Shown one piece after another: positions 1-9,224 of a stretch of DNA of 45,819 nt. A model generated the notes under the pieces. It was not told the DNA's origin and did not search any database. It saw nothing but the letters and a program-made list of their open reading frames with translations. The DNA is taken from positions 1-45,819 of the forward strand of contig JAFSJY010000050.1 in assembly GCA_017449215.1 (NCBI GenBank), read 5' to 3'. Source of the DNA: Acholeplasmatales bacterium. GTDB lineage: Bacteria; Bacillota_I; Bacilli_A; Acholeplasmatales; Anaeroplasmataceae. Position numbers and translations under genes: made by a program. The stretch's first letter is position 1; each line of letters begins with the position of its first letter.

Positions 1-39
1 ATTTTATTGTGTGAACAGCGATATTATACCATTAAAGCG

Positions 40-78
40 GCTCCGGGTTCGATTCCCCGAGCGTTTTTTTGTTTTTTT
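40..78 (+). terminator. tRNA T-arm-like hairpin with T-run
   Basis: GCTCCGGG (40-47) and CCCCGAGC (55-62) pair around a TTCGATT loop with one C-C mismatch, followed by a T-run at 64-70. The TTCGATT loop closed by GGG/CCC looks like the 3' half of a tRNA, but no matching acceptor or anticodon arm lies in the 39 bases before it. It may be the end of a gene starting outside the window, or a tRNA remnant acting as an intrinsic terminator. Confidence 0.4.
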
Positions 79-89
79 AAGCATAGAAA

Positions 90-140
90 AAGGCTGTGAA
101 AGCCTACTTTTTAAAAGTTAGGTTTTTTCACAGCCCCTTT
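90..140. terminator. Bidirectional terminator-like hairpin
   Basis: GGCTGTGAAA (92-101) pairs with TTTCACAGCC (126-135), and an inner CCTA/TAGG stem extends the hairpin. It is flanked by an A-run on the left and CCCCTTTT on the right, so it could terminate transcription in both directions. Its outer arms resemble those of the hairpin that follows dapL at 20852-20909. Confidence 0.6.
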
Positions 141-211
141 TCCTTTATATTGATAAATTATTTTTATATTGCTACAATTTAAATATAAAGGCCCTAGTCA
201 AAACTAAGGGG

Positions 212-1787
212 GTGTGGGGGAAATTCCGCTAGTCGAAAATGAGTGGGAACCCCTGTACAGAATCGAGTGGTTAATGAACCATAATTAAAAAATTGAGGTG
301 ACTTTTGAAGGTCACCTCTTTTTACATACACTTGATAATTGTTATTTTGAATATTTTATTGGTTCATCTTTGTTTAATCCAAACATTACTCGGTTTCGAA
401 ATCTATTGAAATTGCTATATCAACATCCATCTGACATTATTTTATCTATTCTACCATTTAGTGATTCCATAGGACCGTTAGATAATCTTTTTCCATCAAT
501 TCTTATGAATGAATTTATTATTTCTGTTTTCCAATTAGCTAAAGTACACCCAAAATCTCTAAACTCTTGTCTTGGGAATGCTTTAAATCTATCGATGAAA
601 TCAGGTATTATTGTTAAAGCTTCTTCGTATGATCCTACAAGATTAAATTCTCTATATTCCTCTTTTAATTCGTAGGCAGCTTTTAATGTATCAGAGATAG
701 CTAACAAATGTGATAGAACCTCGTGCTTGTCGTGTAAATACGAAAAGTGAGAATTAGGATGCCAGGTATATTTTAGTTTATTAAAATCCTCTTTTAAGAA
801 GTAGTGAAAAGTTTTTAGTAGCCAATATATTCCTGTTTTATCAGTATCTTTTCTGTCGGCATATTGATTCATAATAGATTTTCTAATCGTATCAATAGCT
901 TCGTTTAAATGCTTGATAACATGAAAAGAATCGACAGCAACGTATTCGAGATTTGGAAACATTTGAAACGAAATATTCTTATACGTTTCCCACATATCCA
1001 TAGTGACGTATTTAACGATTAATCGCTCACTTACAGGGATATGTGCAAAATAATTTTCTAATACATTTTTACGCCTAGAATCAATTAAATCTAATAAAGT
1101 ATTTGAGATAGGATCGTAAATGGTACAACAGTAGCTTGTCTTTGTTAAACCAGATAGATAATTTTCATCAAATGAAATTACTTTAGTTAAAGTATGTCGT
1201 CTAATATCAATGTGTTTATCAAATAAAGCCATTATAGATGTTTTTGGAACAAAAAATTCTATGCTAGCATCTTTGAATGTCAATCTAGGATTTCTAAATT
1301 GATTTAATAAATATAATGTTCCGATGGCAGTTATATTACAATCAGCTAGTGTGTTTGGTTGTAAGCAAGTATGACCACATTCTCTACATTTAAATTTATA
1401 TTGATTAAAAAGTAAAAGAACATTTCTTCCTTTTAGTACAGGATGATGAATTCTTTTAACAGTTTTATCATGGATATTAAGTCTATTAGAATGACAATAT
1501 GGACATTCTCTAGAAGTAATATTTAGATAAATGTATCCAGTAATAGAATTGTTCTTAGAATCAATAGAAAAAGAAGATTTCGTGTTATCAATATTTGAGT
1601 TTGTTAGTAATAGTAATTTTAATAAATCGGTGTTATCATTATTTATGGATCCTCCTTGTTATGTAGTGTATGCAAATCTATAATAACATGAGGATCTTTT
1701 TTGATTCTATAATAACAAGTCAAAAATAGGTGGGAGCATATGCAATAATACAACCACTCATTTCTGAACAGCTATATCAATCCCACC
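212..1787 (-). mobile_element. Decayed ISL3-family insertion sequence
   Basis: A transposase reading frame of the ISL3 family (342-1646) is bracketed by imperfect inverted sequences at about 212-248 on the left and 1754-1787 on the right. Both contain AATGAGTGG when read inward, with scattered further matches (GTGGG, GCT, TC). No 8-bp target duplication could be recognised, so the outer limits are approximate. Just inside the right end, TCTATAATAACA occurs twice (about 1678 and 1706), and AGGTGGGA/TCCCACCT form a large inverted pair at 1730-1789. The transposase gene is damaged, so the element probably no longer moves by itself. Confidence 0.6.
342..1646 (-). pseudogene. ISL3-family transposase, interrupted
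   Basis: The frame encodes about 434 residues, the normal size for an ISL3 transposase. An N-terminal zinc finger is visible (CPYC then CREC), followed by the DDE catalytic core: MDMWETYK holds the first acidic residue, AVDSFHVIKHL the second, and NGPMESLNGRI the final glutamate. Two lesions are seen. The codon where the start belongs, after an AAGGAGG ribosome site at about 1652-1658, is ATA, with no in-frame ATG, GTG or TTG before residue ~120. A TGA at 420-422 splits the conserved tail, where DGC-stop-YSNFNRFRNRV appears and a glycine (GGA) is normal in the family. The frame then continues 25 codons to TAA at 342-344. An intact-looking central ORF (420-1283) remains. The protein is probably non-functional unless TGA is read through. 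Confidence 0.75.
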
Positions 1788-1939
1788 TATTCTTGAACTT
1801 TACTAATATAAATATCTATTCAATAATTGAGTATTAGTGATATTTCTTATTTGAAATATTAATATGAGTATTTATATATAAAACATATAAAAATCAAAAA
1901 TAGGGCAAATTTATAGCTAATAGAAGGCCGGTGATTAAT
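1788..1939. other. AT-rich gap, no gene seen
   Basis: This very AT-rich spacer lies between the insertion sequence and the lipoprotein fragment. It carries ATATTAATATGAG-like and TATATATAAAACATATA tracts that could hold a promoter, but no convincing -35/-10 pair. GGTGAT just upstream of 1940 can serve as a weak ribosome site. Confidence 0.4.
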
Positions 1940-2203
1940 ATGAAAAAGATTGTAAGTTTATTATTTATATTTATATCTATGATTGTGCTTACTTCATGTG
2001 GAAATGATGTAAAGATTGAGAATTATGATGTAATGCATGAAACTGAATTTGGTGGAGTTTATATTAAAATCGAAATTGATGATTTTAATGAATTTGAATT
2101 TGGAGATAGTGTAGATATTGAATTTACTAATGAACAAAAGAAAAAGAAGGTCGATTACTTTTCGACCCTCTTAATTTTTTGTTCAAATTTATTCTTATTT
2201 TGA
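1940..2203 (+). pseudogene. Truncated lipoprotein gene
   Basis: The product (87 residues from the ATG at 1940; a GTG at 1931 is also possible) starts with a lysine pair and a hydrophobic stretch, then the lipobox LTSC-G, typical of a lipoprotein signal peptide cut before cysteine by signal peptidase II. After it comes an acidic stretch with alternating hydrophobic residues, as in a beta-rich extracytoplasmic domain. After IEFTNEQ the frame runs into the terminator and then the antisense of purF, where it ends at TGA. That overlap with purF, and a TGA stop used by no other coding gene here except the broken transposase, indicate loss of the true 3' end. I do not recognise the family. Confidence 0.5.
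2132..2184. terminator. Terminator at the 3' end of purF
   Basis: GGTCGA (2149-2154) pairs with TCGACC (2162-2167) across the purF stop codon, and an outer GAACAAAA/TTTTGTTC pair (2132-2139 with 2177-2184) lengthens the stem. Leftward transcripts meet a T-rich tail. It probably ends the glnN-amt-asnB-purF transcript and may also stop rightward reading. Confidence 0.55.
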
Positions 2204-3585
2204 TTCTTTGGTAAATCTACTGGATAATTTCCAGAGAAGCAACCATCACAGAATGAGCATTTAGAATTAGATGCCAGTTTATGTGCTCCATCGATAGATA
2301 AATAAGCAAGTGAAGTCGCACCAATTTCTTTAGCTATTTCATCTACTGTATCATATTTACAAGCTATTAGATTCTCTTCTGAATCAATATCAGTACCAAA
2401 ATAGCAAGGATGCTTAAATGCAGGAGAAGATATTCTTAAATGAACCTCCTTAGCACCATTATCCTTTAATAGCTTAATGATTCTAGCACTTGTTGTTCCT
2501 CTTACGATTGAGTCATCAATTAGAATAACTCTTTTATTATTTACAGTTTCTTTAATTACATTTAGTTTAATATTAACTGCAGATTCTCTTTCTTCCTGAG
2601 TTGGCTTAATAAAGCATCTACCAATATATTTATTTTTTACAAAGCCTATTCCATATGGAATACCTGATTCCATAGAATAGCCTATAGCGGCATCTAAGCC
2701 TGAATCAGGAACACCAATAACTATATCAGCGTCTACCTTAGATTCTCTTGCTAGAATTTTACCTGCGTTTATTCTTGCCATATGTACTGATGATCCTTCA
2801 ATAATAGAATCACCTCTAGCAAAATAGATAAATTCAAATACACATAATGATGTCTTATTTGTAGGTATATAAGAAGAAGATAAGCCTTCACTTGAAATAG
2901 TTAATATTTCACCCGGATTAATATCTCTAATGAATTTAGCGCCAATAGAATCTATAGCACATGACTCACTAGTTACTACATATCCACCTGTATTTGTTAT
3001 ACCTAAGCATAATGGTCTAAAGCCATTAGGATCTCTAAATGCGATTAGCTTTGTCGCTGACATAGCTATACAGGAATAGGCACCTTTAATTATTTGCATA
3101 GAGTTTTTAATTGCTTCCTCAATTGAGCCTGATTTTAATCTTTCCTTTACAATTGTATAAGCGATATCCTCTGTATCTGATGTACCATGGAAGATAGCAC
3201 CATCTAGCTCAAACTTTTCTCTAATCTCAGCTGCGTTAGTTAAATTACCATTATGAGCAAGTGCTAGATTACCTTTATTATGTCTTATTACTAATGGTTG
3301 AACATTATTAATGTTATTACCACCAGTAGTAGAATATCTAACATGGCCAATTGCCATATTACCTAGTCCTAGCTTAGATAGGCTTTCCTTATTAAACACA
3401 TCCCCTACTAGACCAATTCCCTTATGTGCTTCAAATACACCATTATCACATACAGTGATTCCACAGGCCTCCTGGCCTCTATGTTGTAGAGCATATAATC
3501 CTAAATATACCTTATTTGCTACATTAGTTGTATGATTTTCAAAAATACCAAATACACCACATTCTTCATGGATTGAATTAAACAT
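2155..3585 (-). CDS. purF: Amidophosphoribosyltransferase
   Basis: This enzyme catalyses the first committed step of purine synthesis, transferring glutamine amide nitrogen to PRPP to give 5-phosphoribosylamine. The N-terminal class II glutamine amidotransferase domain begins after a short propeptide (HEE-CGVFGIF, cysteine as nucleophile). The PRPP-binding loop VILIDDSIVRGTT sits near residue 355. Four cysteine positions (LCVFEF, HPCYF, CSFC) match the Bacillus-type enzyme, which carries a 4Fe-4S cluster. Length (about 476) is normal. I chose the ATG at 3585; a GTG at 3597 overlapping the preceding stop codon is also possible. It is the last gene of the leftward glnN-amt-asnB operon, separate from other purine genes, so here it is grouped by its use of glutamine. 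Confidence 0.95.
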   Translation of the reverse strand: MFNSIHEECGVFGIFENHTTNVANKVYLGLYALQHRGQEACGITVCDNGVFEAHKGIGLVGDVFNKESLSKLGLGNMAIGHVRYSTTGGNNINNVQPLVIRHNKGNLALAHNGNLTNAAEIREKFELDGAIFHGTSDTEDIAYTIVKERLKSGSIEEAIKNSMQIIKGAYSCIAMSATKLIAFRDPNGFRPLCLGITNTGGYVVTSESCAIDSIGAKFIRDINPGEILTISSEGLSSSYIPTNKTSLCVFEFIYFARGDSIIEGSSVHMARINAGKILARESKVDADIVIGVPDSGLDAAIGYSMESGIPYGIGFVKNKYIGRCFIKPTQEERESAVNIKLNVIKETVNNKRVILIDDSIVRGTTSARIIKLLKDNGAKEVHLRISSPAFKHPCYFGTDIDSEENLIACKYDTVDEIAKEIGATSLAYLSIDGAHKLASNSKCSFCDGCFSGNYPVDLPKNQNKNKFEQKIKRVEK

Positions 3586-3586
3586 A

Positions 3587-5167
3587 TTATTTACCACTAT
3601 TTCCGTAATTTTTTAATACTCTAGCTGATGGATCGTTAACATTACAATTTTCCCAATTCTTATTAGGCATCCAGAAGTCAACAATCATCTCACTTTGGTT
3701 AGGATAATATTTTTCAAATATTTCTCTATATAATAATGATTCCTTAGTAAAAGGAGTAGAATGACTGTATTTCTTTCTTAATTCCTCATATTCAGAATCT
3801 GTATATTTATTATTTGCATATTCCTTTAAATAATCTACCATTGAATGACCTACAGCGTCACTAAATGCGGCTTTTTCACGCATTAGAATACTATAAGGTA
3901 ATATATTATCTGTTTCAAATGCTTTTCTTAATAAATATTTACCCATATTATAGTTATTCATTTTTAATTCTGGGTTAATACTCATTACATATTTAACAAA
4001 ATCTAAATCACCAAATGGAACTCTAGCCTCTAATGAGTTAGAAGAAATACATCTATCAGCTCTTAGTACATCATACATATGTAATTCCTTTACTCTCTTA
4101 ATAGATTCATTTTGAAATTCTAAAGCATTAGGAGCGAAATCTGTATATTTATAACCAAATAGCTCATCTGATATTTCACCAGTTAATATTACCTTTATAT
4201 CAGATTGCTCATGTATTGCCTTACATAATAAATACATACCAATTGATGCTCTAATTGTTGTAATATCATATGTACCTAATATTTCAATAACATGCTCTAA
4301 GGCATTTAATACATCATCCTTAGTGATTATTATTTCGTGATGATTTGAGCTAATAAAATCACTAACCTCCTTAGCGTATTTTAAGTCGATGGCATCTGTA
4401 TTCATACCAATAGAGAATGTTTCAATTTTCTTATTTAATTTCTTAGCTGCGATTGCACATACTAAGCTTGAATCTAATCCACCAGATAATAAAAAGCCAA
4501 CCTTTGAATCTGATACTAATCTTTTGTTTACACCTTCAACTAATTTATCATGGATATTTTTAGTTATATTATCTAAGCTATCGTCGATAATAGTATCTAC
4601 CTTAGTTATATCGTTATAGCAAATGAATTTACCATTTTTATAGTAATGTCCTGGGGGAAATGGTAATACCTTCTTTGCTATAGAAGTGATACATTTAGGC
4701 TCTGATGCAAAAATGATATTATTATCATTATCATAGCCATAATATAATGGTCTAATTCCAATAGGATCACGAGCTGCAATTATTTCCTTAGTAAATTCAT
4801 TATAAATAATTAAGGCAAATTCAGCATCTAGCATTTTAAACATATCTTCCTTATATAATTCATATAATGGAAGAAGTATTTCACAGTCTGATTCACTATT
4901 AAATTTATATCCCTTATTAATTAATTCGTCCTTTATTTTTTTATAGCCATAAATTTCACCATTACATACTAAATGATAATTATAGTGATTGAATGGCTGC
5001 ATGCCTGATTCGTCTACGCCCATAATAGCTAATCTTTCAAATGCTAATCTTGCATTAGAAAAGCTAGCCTCTCTATACATATCAGGTCCTCTAGATGTTG
5101 TTTTTTCGAATCCTTTTTTGAACTCGTCATAATTATTTAAACTCATATATCCTATTATTGAACACAT
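3587..5167 (-). CDS. asnB: Asparagine synthetase B, glutamine-hydrolysing
   Basis: The product (526 residues) makes asparagine from aspartate, ATP and glutamine. The start is fixed by the nucleophile: Met-Cys-Ser at the N terminus, as in E. coli AsnB, with GGAGG eight bases before the ATG at 5167; a longer reading from 5212 would bury the catalytic cysteine. The amidotransferase domain includes SRGPD and CNGEIYGY. The synthetase domain has the pyrophosphate loop SGGLDSS, then YDITTIRAS, GEISDELFG and LEARVPFGD, all in E. coli-type order. It lies 59 bases after the Amt-PII gene in the same direction, behind a perfect palindrome, and its 3' end touches purF, so all four leftward genes look co-transcribed. 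Glutaminase and synthetase motifs are both intact. Confidence 0.93.
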   Translation of the reverse strand: MCSIIGYMSLNNYDEFKKGFEKTTSRGPDMYREASFSNARLAFERLAIMGVDESGMQPFNHYNYHLVCNGEIYGYKKIKDELINKGYKFNSESDCEILLPLYELYKEDMFKMLDAEFALIIYNEFTKEIIAARDPIGIRPLYYGYDNDNNIIFASEPKCITSIAKKVLPFPPGHYYKNGKFICYNDITKVDTIIDDSLDNITKNIHDKLVEGVNKRLVSDSKVGFLLSGGLDSSLVCAIAAKKLNKKIETFSIGMNTDAIDLKYAKEVSDFISSNHHEIIITKDDVLNALEHVIEILGTYDITTIRASIGMYLLCKAIHEQSDIKVILTGEISDELFGYKYTDFAPNALEFQNESIKRVKELHMYDVLRADRCISSNSLEARVPFGDLDFVKYVMSINPELKMNNYNMGKYLLRKAFETDNILPYSILMREKAAFSDAVGHSMVDYLKEYANNKYTDSEYEELRKKYSHSTPFTKESLLYREIFEKYYPNQSEMIVDFWMPNKNWENCNVNDPSARVLKNYGNSGK

Positions 5168-5190
5168 ATAAAAATCCTCCATAATAACCA

Positions 5191-5216
5191 ATATGTGCCC
5201 AACGTTGGGCACATAT
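5191..5216. repeat. Perfect 26-bp palindrome between amt and asnB
   Basis: ATATGTGCCCAAC (5191-5203) is followed directly by its exact complement (5204-5216). It starts 11 bases after the amt stop and ends 23 bases before the asnB start. There is no T-run on the leftward transcript, so it is not a standard terminator. It could be a protein operator, an RNA hairpin that stabilises the upstream message, or an RNA-processing site. Confidence 0.8.
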
Positions 5217-5226
5217 CATTATTTTA

Positions 5227-7035
5227 TTATTCTACGTCTAGTAAAGCCTTGTAGCCTTCTTCACCAGTTCTTACTTTAATTACATTTTCAACATCATATA
5301 CGAAGATCTTACCATCGCCGATGTGACCAGTATATAATGTTTTCTTTGCTGTATCTATTACATCTCTTACTGGAACGTTAGCTACAACAATATCGATTTG
5401 AATCTTTGGTAATAATGTAGTTTCAATTTCTACACCACGGTAATATTCAGGCTTACCCTTTTGGATACCACATCCCATAACATGAGATACTGTCATACCT
5501 GTAATACCAATTTTCATTAAATTATTCTTTAATGTATCAAGCATTCTTTCCTTACAGATAATTTCAATCTTTGTCATCTTATGATAATCATCATCTGACT
5601 TAGCACCTTCAATTACTGTATCTTCCTTGTTTAAGTGAGTTACATCAACTGCCTCAGAAAGAGGTACATCACCAGTAACGCTTAATACTGTAGTTCCTGA
5701 ATAATCAATAGATTCAACTGCTGGAACGAAATCAGGATATGCAGAGATTAAACCATGCTCTGAAATATCTAGACCCTTAACTTCCTCTTCAGGAGTAGCT
5801 CTTAAGAATGGTGTTACACCATCATGTCTCTTAATTAGCTTCATGATACCGAATACTAGGAATGCCCAAACTGCTGTCCAAGCACATACTGCTAATACAC
5901 CGATTGTTTGGATACCTAATTGTGCGAATCCTCCACCATAGAATAAACCTGTTGTTGTAGAGAATAATCCACAAGCTAATGTACCCCATAAACCATTTAA
6001 GAAGTGAACTGAGCAAGCACCTACTGGGTCATCGATATGTAAGACCTTATCGATGAACTCAACACCGAAGCATAATAGAATACCTGCAACTAAGCCGATT
6101 GCGATAGAACCAATTAAATCAACTCTAGCACAGCCTGCTGTAATAGCAACTAAACCTGCTAAAGAACCATTTAATGTCATTGAAACATCTGGCTTACCAT
6201 TTCTAATCCAAGTAATCATCATTACTGTTACAGTTGAAATAGCTGCAGCGACAGTAGTAGTCATGAATACTTGACCCATACCTTCATATCCATCCCAAGT
6301 TGTACAAGCTGCTGGGTTGAATCCATACCAACCGAACCATAGAATGAATACACCAAGTGCACCAATTAATACATTGTGACCTTGGATTGCATTAATTTTT
6401 ACTACCTTACCATTTTCATCTCTTGTATACTTACCAATTCTTGGTCCAACCATCCAAGCACCGATTAATGCTGTTAAACCACCAACCATGTGAATTGAAC
6501 AAGAACCAGATAAATCAATAAATCCTTGTGCTGTACCATCGATTAATCCCCAGCTATCAGCTAATTGCTGTAACCAACCGTTGTTACCAACACCCCAGTT
6601 CCAATAAGCTTCAACTGGATATACGATTGCTGAAATAATCATTGAATAAATACAATAAGCTTTAAAGTTTGTTCTTTCTGCCATAGCTCCTGAAACGATT
6701 GTTGCAGTAGTAGCACAGAATACTAAGTTAAAAATAAAGTCTGTCCAGTTATAAACTGAAGCATTTGAACCAAACATATCCTTCCAAACCTGAGCTGCAT
6801 CGCCGAATAAGCCTCCGGCGATAGCATTCTCAGCACATAGAAGAGGTCCGCCAATTAGAATGAAGGTAACTGTTCCTAAGCAGAAATCCATTAGATTCTT
6901 CATAGTGATGTTACCTGTGTTTTTTGATCTTGTAAATCCTGCCTCACACATAGCAAAGCCTGCTTGCATGAAGAAGATTAGTGAAATTGCTATCAATTTC
7001 CAGATTTGGTAATCCCAAGCTGCATCTAAAATCAT
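5227..7035 (-). CDS. amt: Ammonium transporter fused to a PII sensor domain
   Basis: Residues 1 to about 420 form a multi-span Amt/MEP/Rh ammonium channel, with CEAGFTRSKN near the N terminus, the conserved FGWYGFN segment and the DDPVGACSVHFLNGLWG segment holding a pore histidine. The cytoplasmic tail keeps the Amt motif TPEEEVKGLDISEHG. A linker of about 50 residues follows, then a complete PII protein from about residue 486: MTKIEIICKERML, the T-loop GKPEYYRGVEIET, the B-loop YTGHIGDGKIF and the C-loop VRTGEEG. In most bacteria the PII partner (GlnK) is a separate protein that plugs Amt in response to ATP/ADP and 2-oxoglutarate; here it would be tethered at three copies per trimer. The gene lies 28 bases after glnN and is almost certainly co-transcribed with it. 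No separate glnK is in the window. Confidence 0.95.
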   Translation of the reverse strand: MILDAAWDYQIWKLIAISLIFFMQAGFAMCEAGFTRSKNTGNITMKNLMDFCLGTVTFILIGGPLLCAENAIAGGLFGDAAQVWKDMFGSNASVYNWTDFIFNLVFCATTATIVSGAMAERTNFKAYCIYSMIISAIVYPVEAYWNWGVGNNGWLQQLADSWGLIDGTAQGFIDLSGSCSIHMVGGLTALIGAWMVGPRIGKYTRDENGKVVKINAIQGHNVLIGALGVFILWFGWYGFNPAACTTWDGYEGMGQVFMTTTVAAAISTVTVMMITWIRNGKPDVSMTLNGSLAGLVAITAGCARVDLIGSIAIGLVAGILLCFGVEFIDKVLHIDDPVGACSVHFLNGLWGTLACGLFSTTTGLFYGGGFAQLGIQTIGVLAVCAWTAVWAFLVFGIMKLIKRHDGVTPFLRATPEEEVKGLDISEHGLISAYPDFVPAVESIDYSGTTVLSVTGDVPLSEAVDVTHLNKEDTVIEGAKSDDDYHKMTKIEIICKERMLDTLKNNLMKIGITGMTVSHVMGCGIQKGKPEYYRGVEIETTLLPKIQIDIVVANVPVRDVIDTAKKTLYTGHIGDGKIFVYDVENVIKVRTGEEGYKALLDVE

Positions 7036-7063
7036 ATTAATCTCTCCCCCACTTTTTAATTAA

Positions 7064-9151
7064 TTATTTAACACTGTATAATAAATCTCCATATGAAACA
7101 AATGGCCAATAATCCTTATCAACAATTAACTCGATTTCGTCGATAACTGTTCTTAAAGCTTCCATCTTAGTTAATACGTTATCCTTTAGATATGTTGATA
7201 ATTTAGCACAATCTGTAATCTTATCCTTCTCTACTAGAGACTTTTCAAGTTCTCTCTTGATTTCATAAATCTTATTTGAAGCATCTGCAAGAATAGAAGC
7301 TGTATTAGTTTCATATTCAGCATTTAATCCAATAGATTTCTTATTAGCAATGCTGCCAATTAAGAAATTAGAAAATTTGCTAATTGCTGGTAAATAATAT
7401 TTATTAACCATATCAAGTGCAGTTAATGCTTCAATATTAACAACCTTTGCATAATGCTCTTGAGCTATTTCATATCTTGCATTAATTTCATTTACTGTAT
7501 AAATGCTATGAGAAGTAAATAAATCTACATTCTTTTTATTTAAATAATAAGGTAATGCCTCTGGAGTTGACTTAAGATTTAATAAGCCTCTCTCTTCAGC
7601 TTCCTTAATCCATGCATCATCATAACCATTACCATTGAAGATAATTCTCTTATGCTCAATGATTGTATTCTTAATTAATGCATGTAAATCATTATCGAAA
7701 TTATCAGACTTCTCTAGGATATCTGCGAATTTCTTTAATTCTTCAGCAACTGCTGTATTTAACATAATGTTTGCACAAGAGATTGATTCAGAAGAACCAA
7801 CTGCTCTAAATTCAAACTTATTACCAGTGAATGCAAAAGGAGAAGTACGGTTTCTATCTGTTGTATCCTTTGGTAAATCAGGTAATACGTCAGCACCAAT
7901 CTTTAAGAAGCTCTTACCTTTTGATTTAATAGGCTTTCCTGTTTCAATTGAATCTAAAACCTCTTGAAGCTCAGAACCAATGAACATTGAAATGATTGCT
8001 GGAGGTGCCTCGTTTGCTCCTAAACGGAAGTCGTTACCAGCACTTGCAACACTTATTCTTAATAGATCTTGATATTCATCAACTGCCTTAATAACAGCTA
8101 CTAAGAATAATAAGAATTGTGCATTCTCACTTGGAGTATCACCTGGCTCAAGAAGGTTAATACCAGTATTTGTTGAAATACTCCAGTTGTTATGCTTACC
8201 TGAACCATTTACACCCTTAAATGGTTTTTCATGTAATAAGCAAACCATATTATGCTTTTTAGCAACCTTTTGCATAATTTCCATTGTTAATTGGTTATGG
8301 TCGGCTGCGATATTTGTTGTTGAGAAGATAGGTGCTAGCTCATGTTGTGCAGGAGCTACTTCGTTATGCTCTGTCTTACCTAAAATTCCAAGCTTCCATA
8401 ATTCCTCATTTAAATCATTCATGAAATCTTGAACTCTTGGCTTAATTACACCGAAGTAATGATCCTCAAGCTCTTGTCCCTTTGGAGGCATTGCACCAAA
8501 TAATGTTCTACCTGTATAAATTAGGTCAGGTCTCTTTAGATATACATCCTTATCTACTAAGAAGTATTCTTGTTCTGGACCAACTGTTGTTTTAATAGAT
8601 GTTACATTTTCATTACCGAATAGCTTAAGTACTCTCATTGCTTGCTTATTAATAGCTTGCATTGAACGAAGAAGAGGAGTCTTCTTGTCTAGTGCTTCAC
8701 CACTATAAGAACAGAAAGCTGTAGGAATACATAATACCTTATCCTTTATAAATGCATAACTTGTTGGGTCCCATGCTGTATATCCTCTTGCCTCACATGT
8801 AGCACGTAAGCCACCTGAAGGGAATGAAGAAGCATCAGGCTCACCCTTAACTAATTCCTTTCCTTTAAATTCCATGATGACTCTATCATCACCTGCTGGT
8901 GAAATAAAGCTATCATGCTTTTCAGCTGTTACACCAGTCATTGGCTGGAACCAGTGAGTAAAGTGTGTAGCACCAAGCTCAATTGCCCAATCCTTCATTG
9001 CTTGAGCAACGCTATTTGCAACACTAATATCTAGTTCTTCGCCATCTTGGATTGTTTTCTTTAATTTCTTATAAACATCTGATGATAATTTAGATTTCAT
9101 TACCTTATCATCAAAAACTAAAGAACCAAAATAATCTGTTACTTGTTTCAT
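7064..9151 (-). CDS. glnN: Glutamine synthetase type III
   Basis: This is a class III (GSIII) glutamine synthetase, ATP-dependent assimilation of ammonium into glutamate. The 695-residue length fits GSIII, well above the 440 or so of GSI. Recognisable features are the GSIII N-terminal region ([19 protein letters not shown]), the catalytic segment [14 protein letters not shown], the nucleotide-binding region [14 protein letters not shown], and the arginine-rich [23 protein letters not shown]. The start is supported by AGGAGG at the normal spacing. It is the first gene of the leftward operon, behind a TTGACA/TAGAAT promoter and a leader containing an intrinsic terminator (9170-9213), so expression is probably set by antitermination. 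A second, GSI-like enzyme is encoded at 15416, in the divergent arm. Confidence 0.96.
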   Translation of the reverse strand: MKQVTDYFGSLVFDDKVMKSKLSSDVYKKLKKTIQDGEELDISVANSVAQAMKDWAIELGATHFTHWFQPMTGVTAEKHDSFISPAGDDRVIMEFKGKELVKGEPDASSFPSGGLRATCEARGYTAWDPTSYAFIKDKVLCIPTAFCSYSGEALDKKTPLLRSMQAINKQAMRVLKLFGNENVTSIKTTVGPEQEYFLVDKDVYLKRPDLIYTGRTLFGAMPPKGQELEDHYFGVIKPRVQDFMNDLNEELWKLGILGKTEHNEVAPAQHELAPIFSTTNIAADHNQLTMEIMQKVAKKHNMVCLLHEKPFKGVNGSGKHNNWSISTNTGINLLEPGDTPSENAQFLLFLVAVIKAVDEYQDLLRISVASAGNDFRLGANEAPPAIISMFIGSELQEVLDSIETGKPIKSKGKSFLKIGADVLPDLPKDTTDRNRTSPFAFTGNKFEFRAVGSSESISCANIMLNTAVAEELKKFADILEKSDNFDNDLHALIKNTIIEHKRIIFNGNGYDDAWIKEAEERGLLNLKSTPEALPYYLNKKNVDLFTSHSIYTVNEINARYEIAQEHYAKVVNIEALTALDMVNKYYLPAISKFSNFLIGSIANKKSIGLNAEYETNTASILADASNKIYEIKRELEKSLVEKDKITDCAKLSTYLKDNVLTKMEALRTVIDEIELIVDKDYWPFVSYGDLLYSVK

Positions 9152-9169
9152 ATTTTCCTCCTAATAAAT

Positions 9170-9213
9170 AAAAAAAGGGCAAGGATATGAGATTTCTCTC
9201 TGGCATCCTTGCC
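9170..9213 (-). promoter_or_regulatory. glnN leader: terminator overlapping a hexaloop hairpin
   Basis: On the minus strand GGCAAGGAT (9205-9213) pairs with ATCCTTGCC (9178-9186), followed by C and seven Ts, making a strong intrinsic terminator just before the glnN ribosome site. The same upstream arm can instead form GGC-AAGGAT-GCC (9202-9213), a hairpin with a six-base loop having A at position 1 and G at position 4. A second small hairpin (GAGA-GAAA-TCTC, 9189-9200) follows one base later. The two folds exclude each other. ANTAR proteins are known to stabilise paired hexaloop hairpins against a terminator; assigning this leader to the ANTAR protein at 16624 is inference. Confidence 0.75.
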
Positions 9214-9224
9214 TCTACGCCATT

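Noticed and set aside
420-422. TGA decoded as tryptophan throughout the genome
   Set aside because: All large genes read through without internal TGA and use TGG for Trp; a single TGA in a decaying transposase at a glycine position is better explained as a nonsense mutation.
298-675. Open frame on the plus strand inside the insertion sequence
   Set aside because: It is the antisense of the transposase 3' end and has no recognisable domain or ribosome site.
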